Shown here one piece after another: positions 62,000-64,000 of a stretch of 64,000 nucleotides of DNA. Position 1 is the first letter of the stretch, and every line of letters begins with the position of its first letter. The position numbers and the translations under genes were made by a program. Under the pieces are notes generated by a model. The model searched no databases, had not been told where the DNA came from, and saw only the letters and a program-made list of their open reading frames with translations. Origin of the DNA: Mesodorylaimus sp. YZB2_4 (Eukaryota > Nematoda > Enoplea > Dorylaimida > Dorylaimidae); NCBI GenBank assembly GCA_030248295.1, contig JASANH010000651.1, forward strand, positions 277,096 through 341,095. The letters are read 5' to 3'.

Positions 62000-63704
62000 C
62001 CGAGATAAGAGCCTCGAGGAGATTCGAAAGAGAAACTGTGTCTGGTTTGTGACTAGGAATGTAAGAATTGATGTAGTGTATGGTTGATTGTATTTGGTAG
62101 AACTTCCCTTGATTGCAAAGACCATTTATGTAAGTATTCTAACAACATGTGAGCGTTTTTCTGATCGTGACCACTAGACATAATATATATTTCAGCAGCA
62201 TGGTCCGCCATACGCGTGAGGATTCCTAACCCGCCTTTGTAAAACCTAGATGAAAAAAGGCTTCGCATTGCACTGTCCCTGAGGAGATCCATTCCATAAA
62301 TAGGCAATTAAGGGCAGATGAAACCGCTGGCTATGTCGACGACCAATCGACGTTATTCCAGAGTTAAACGGATACAACATTTTCGAAAAATAGTGGCTAT
62401 TAAAGGGCAAGTTTTAGTCTCTAAGCGGAAACAAGAAGACGCCGAAAAGTTTCTATCACCCAACCCCATGCAATGGCAAAGAGCAGCAGAGACACATATG
62501 GGAGCTTGATTCGGAGAAGATGCCTTTGTAGATTTGAGGAAGGAAAAACCAGTCTTCTTACCATTGCGGCTGATCAGTTTTTCTCAGTCGCTATCTACGG
62601 CTGTAGTTCTTTGCAGGTGGACCGTATGAGCAGCGAAGGATGACAGCCACTCGCTGGAATGAGCGTACAAATAGAGGGTTATATTGTAGTTTAGTGACCT
62701 TCTGCGTAGTTCGCTTTTGTATGATTCGTTATTTGCTTTGTTAGCGCGACTAAAAGAGCTTGGGTTGTGTTAAAGCATCGGATGGGTATATATTTCAGTG
62801 CAAGTGCTGTGGTACAATACATCCGCACCGCAGTCGTTTATAACATGTCAGATAAAGTGCTAGGGGAACGAAACCACATAGCTGATATTGCCAGCAGTGC
62901 TGAAGATCTCATAGAAGAGAATCTCATAGACGAGATGCTTTTGAGTTCAGTTATTTCAATGTGGGGTGGTCACTCGGGGCTCATTAAATACCCGGTCCTG
63001 CATTGGGTCCCAAACCCAGACCCCAACCCGAACCCGCCCAGACCCAGTGGCTTTTTGGGTTGGGTTTGCTGTTAATGTGCATGGGTGTGGGTTTGGTTGA
63101 TAACTGTTTGAACTCGCGTCACCCTTCGTGCCGTTAAGATAACTTCGAATGTAACTAGTATACTACCGTGCATGTTTCTAGTCCCCCATGCCGTCTAGTA
63201 CGCTTATCAGTGCGTGGTGTCGGAATAAGTAGCAAAAAGCAAATGTACTTTCGCTTGGGTTGGCGAACGTGGTCTTGTCCAACATTCGCTCACTCGCAAC
63301 ACGCACTGGTGATAATGATTATGAAATCGAGGCGAATCGATCGATGTGTGGAATTTATGCCACGAACAGCTATTTCGCTCCCACCTACGGTATGTGGTGC
63401 ACGCCATTTGAGCCATATTTACAGAGCCTTTCTTCAGTATGAGTTCCGCAGAAAACAGCACGAGCGAACATTGCCAATCCAATGCTAAGGTCAGCAGCCG
63501 CTATGGGAAGAGTAGGGGCGACTCCGATTGCTGTTTCTATGGTTAAACATTGAGTGCAATTTCAAAAGACAACAAAGTTTTGTTAAAGTTCACACCGTCC
63601 AATCCTGGATGTGCTAGATTTCCTCAGACCTCCCAAGAAAAATGTTCATTTTTGGTCAGGACACGAATTCCTACACCCTTTCTGGTACAAGGAAAAATAT
63701 GAAC
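62000..63704. other. Right palindrome arm without a clear gene
   Basis: Inverted counterpart of 54491-56203. The duplicated open frames differ by a few residues (for example STWSGHSGFIKY in the left arm, SMWGGHSGLIKY here), which shows true base substitutions between arms. I support no gene here. Confidence 0.4.
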
Positions 63705-64000
63705 GTATCGCTCAAATCCAAACAGTTTTTAACCTTTTTTTAATCGCACGTAGTTGGTGAAGAGATCGAATCCAAACAAAGGGTCATAAGGATGGGCATC
63801 GCATCTTAAACCGTCGAAAGTCACGTGAATAATATGCAACAGACAAAACGTACCAAACCTATAGCACACAACACCAAATTATGGGCTGTATTTTGTCATA
63901 TTACAGATCCTCACACGCCAGGACACGCCTACAGTAAGTGATGTGAAATTAGTCAAACATGCGAAGAACACTTCACAAAGATACGGCCACAAGTCTGCGA

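Larger units (their letters stand above)
59612..64000 (-). repeat. Right arm of the large palindrome (continues past the window)
   Basis: Reverse complement of 54211-58610 with scattered substitutions and short indels. The window ends inside the arm, at sequence matching the last codons of the GPCR at 53225-54256, so the full arm length is unknown. Flanks of the core (the CCGCGG block at 59622-59640 and GGACCCCAATTTTAGGT) match the left arm less well than the outer parts do. Confidence 0.93.

Overview
The window is animal nuclear DNA and most likely nematode. Genes are split by GT-AG introns of about 50 bp to 2 kb. Degenerate arrays of the nematode telomere unit TTAGGC lie at 58616-58925 and 59068-59611. 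The gene set includes a TWiK-type K2P channel, a rhodopsin-like GPCR resembling nematode Srsx receptors, and a nitrate-sensor (NIT) guanylate cyclase. TGATAA/TTATCA (GATA-factor) sites cluster around secreted-protein genes, as seen in nematode gut genes. All identifications come from reading the sequence; no database search was run.

Left part (1-12100): a K2P potassium channel (minus, 104-4148) has a cytosolic tail carrying a long array of xQT motifs that look like LC8/dynein light chain anchors. Next come two head-to-head genes for secreted proteins (5072-6330 minus, 7148-8189 plus). Both place a Cys/Gly-rich core straight after a basic cleavage-like site and both are surrounded by GATA sites. 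A Lys/Gly-rich secreted protein (9026-9493) and two orphan exon candidates follow.

Middle (12159-42441): a fatty acid amide hydrolase (plus); a conserved polytopic membrane protein of unknown function (minus, eight exons, 444 aa); a small secreted Cys-rich protein (plus); the ESCRT-I subunit TSG101 (minus, ten exons, 408 aa); a large extracellular protein with a TSP1 repeat, a mucin-like region, ATGEP repeats and a Kunitz-like domain (plus, five exons, 988 aa); and a membrane guanylate cyclase with a NIT sensor and no kinase-homology domain (minus, six exons, 678 aa). Their introns hold most of the repeats: a GC-rich family of UUCG-capped hairpins, a 1.6 kb foldback element, small inverted repeats, and tRNA-derived SINEs.

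Right part (42442-64000): about 6.5 kb with no gene I can support, then a small GPCR cluster (one frameshifted gene with two degraded relatives, and one intact single-exon GPCR). From about 54211 to the window end the sequence is one large palindrome with its axis near 59101. The arms are at least 4.4 kb and nearly identical. Two telomere-like arrays sit at its centre, in the orientation opposite to a telomere-telomere fusion. Each arm carries a gene for a single-pass membrane protein with a Lys/Ser-rich tail; the left copy is intact and the right copy is frameshifted.

The palindrome with inverted telomere-like cores, the LC8-like array on the K2P channel, and the paired Cys-cluster secreted genes are the features most worth following up.
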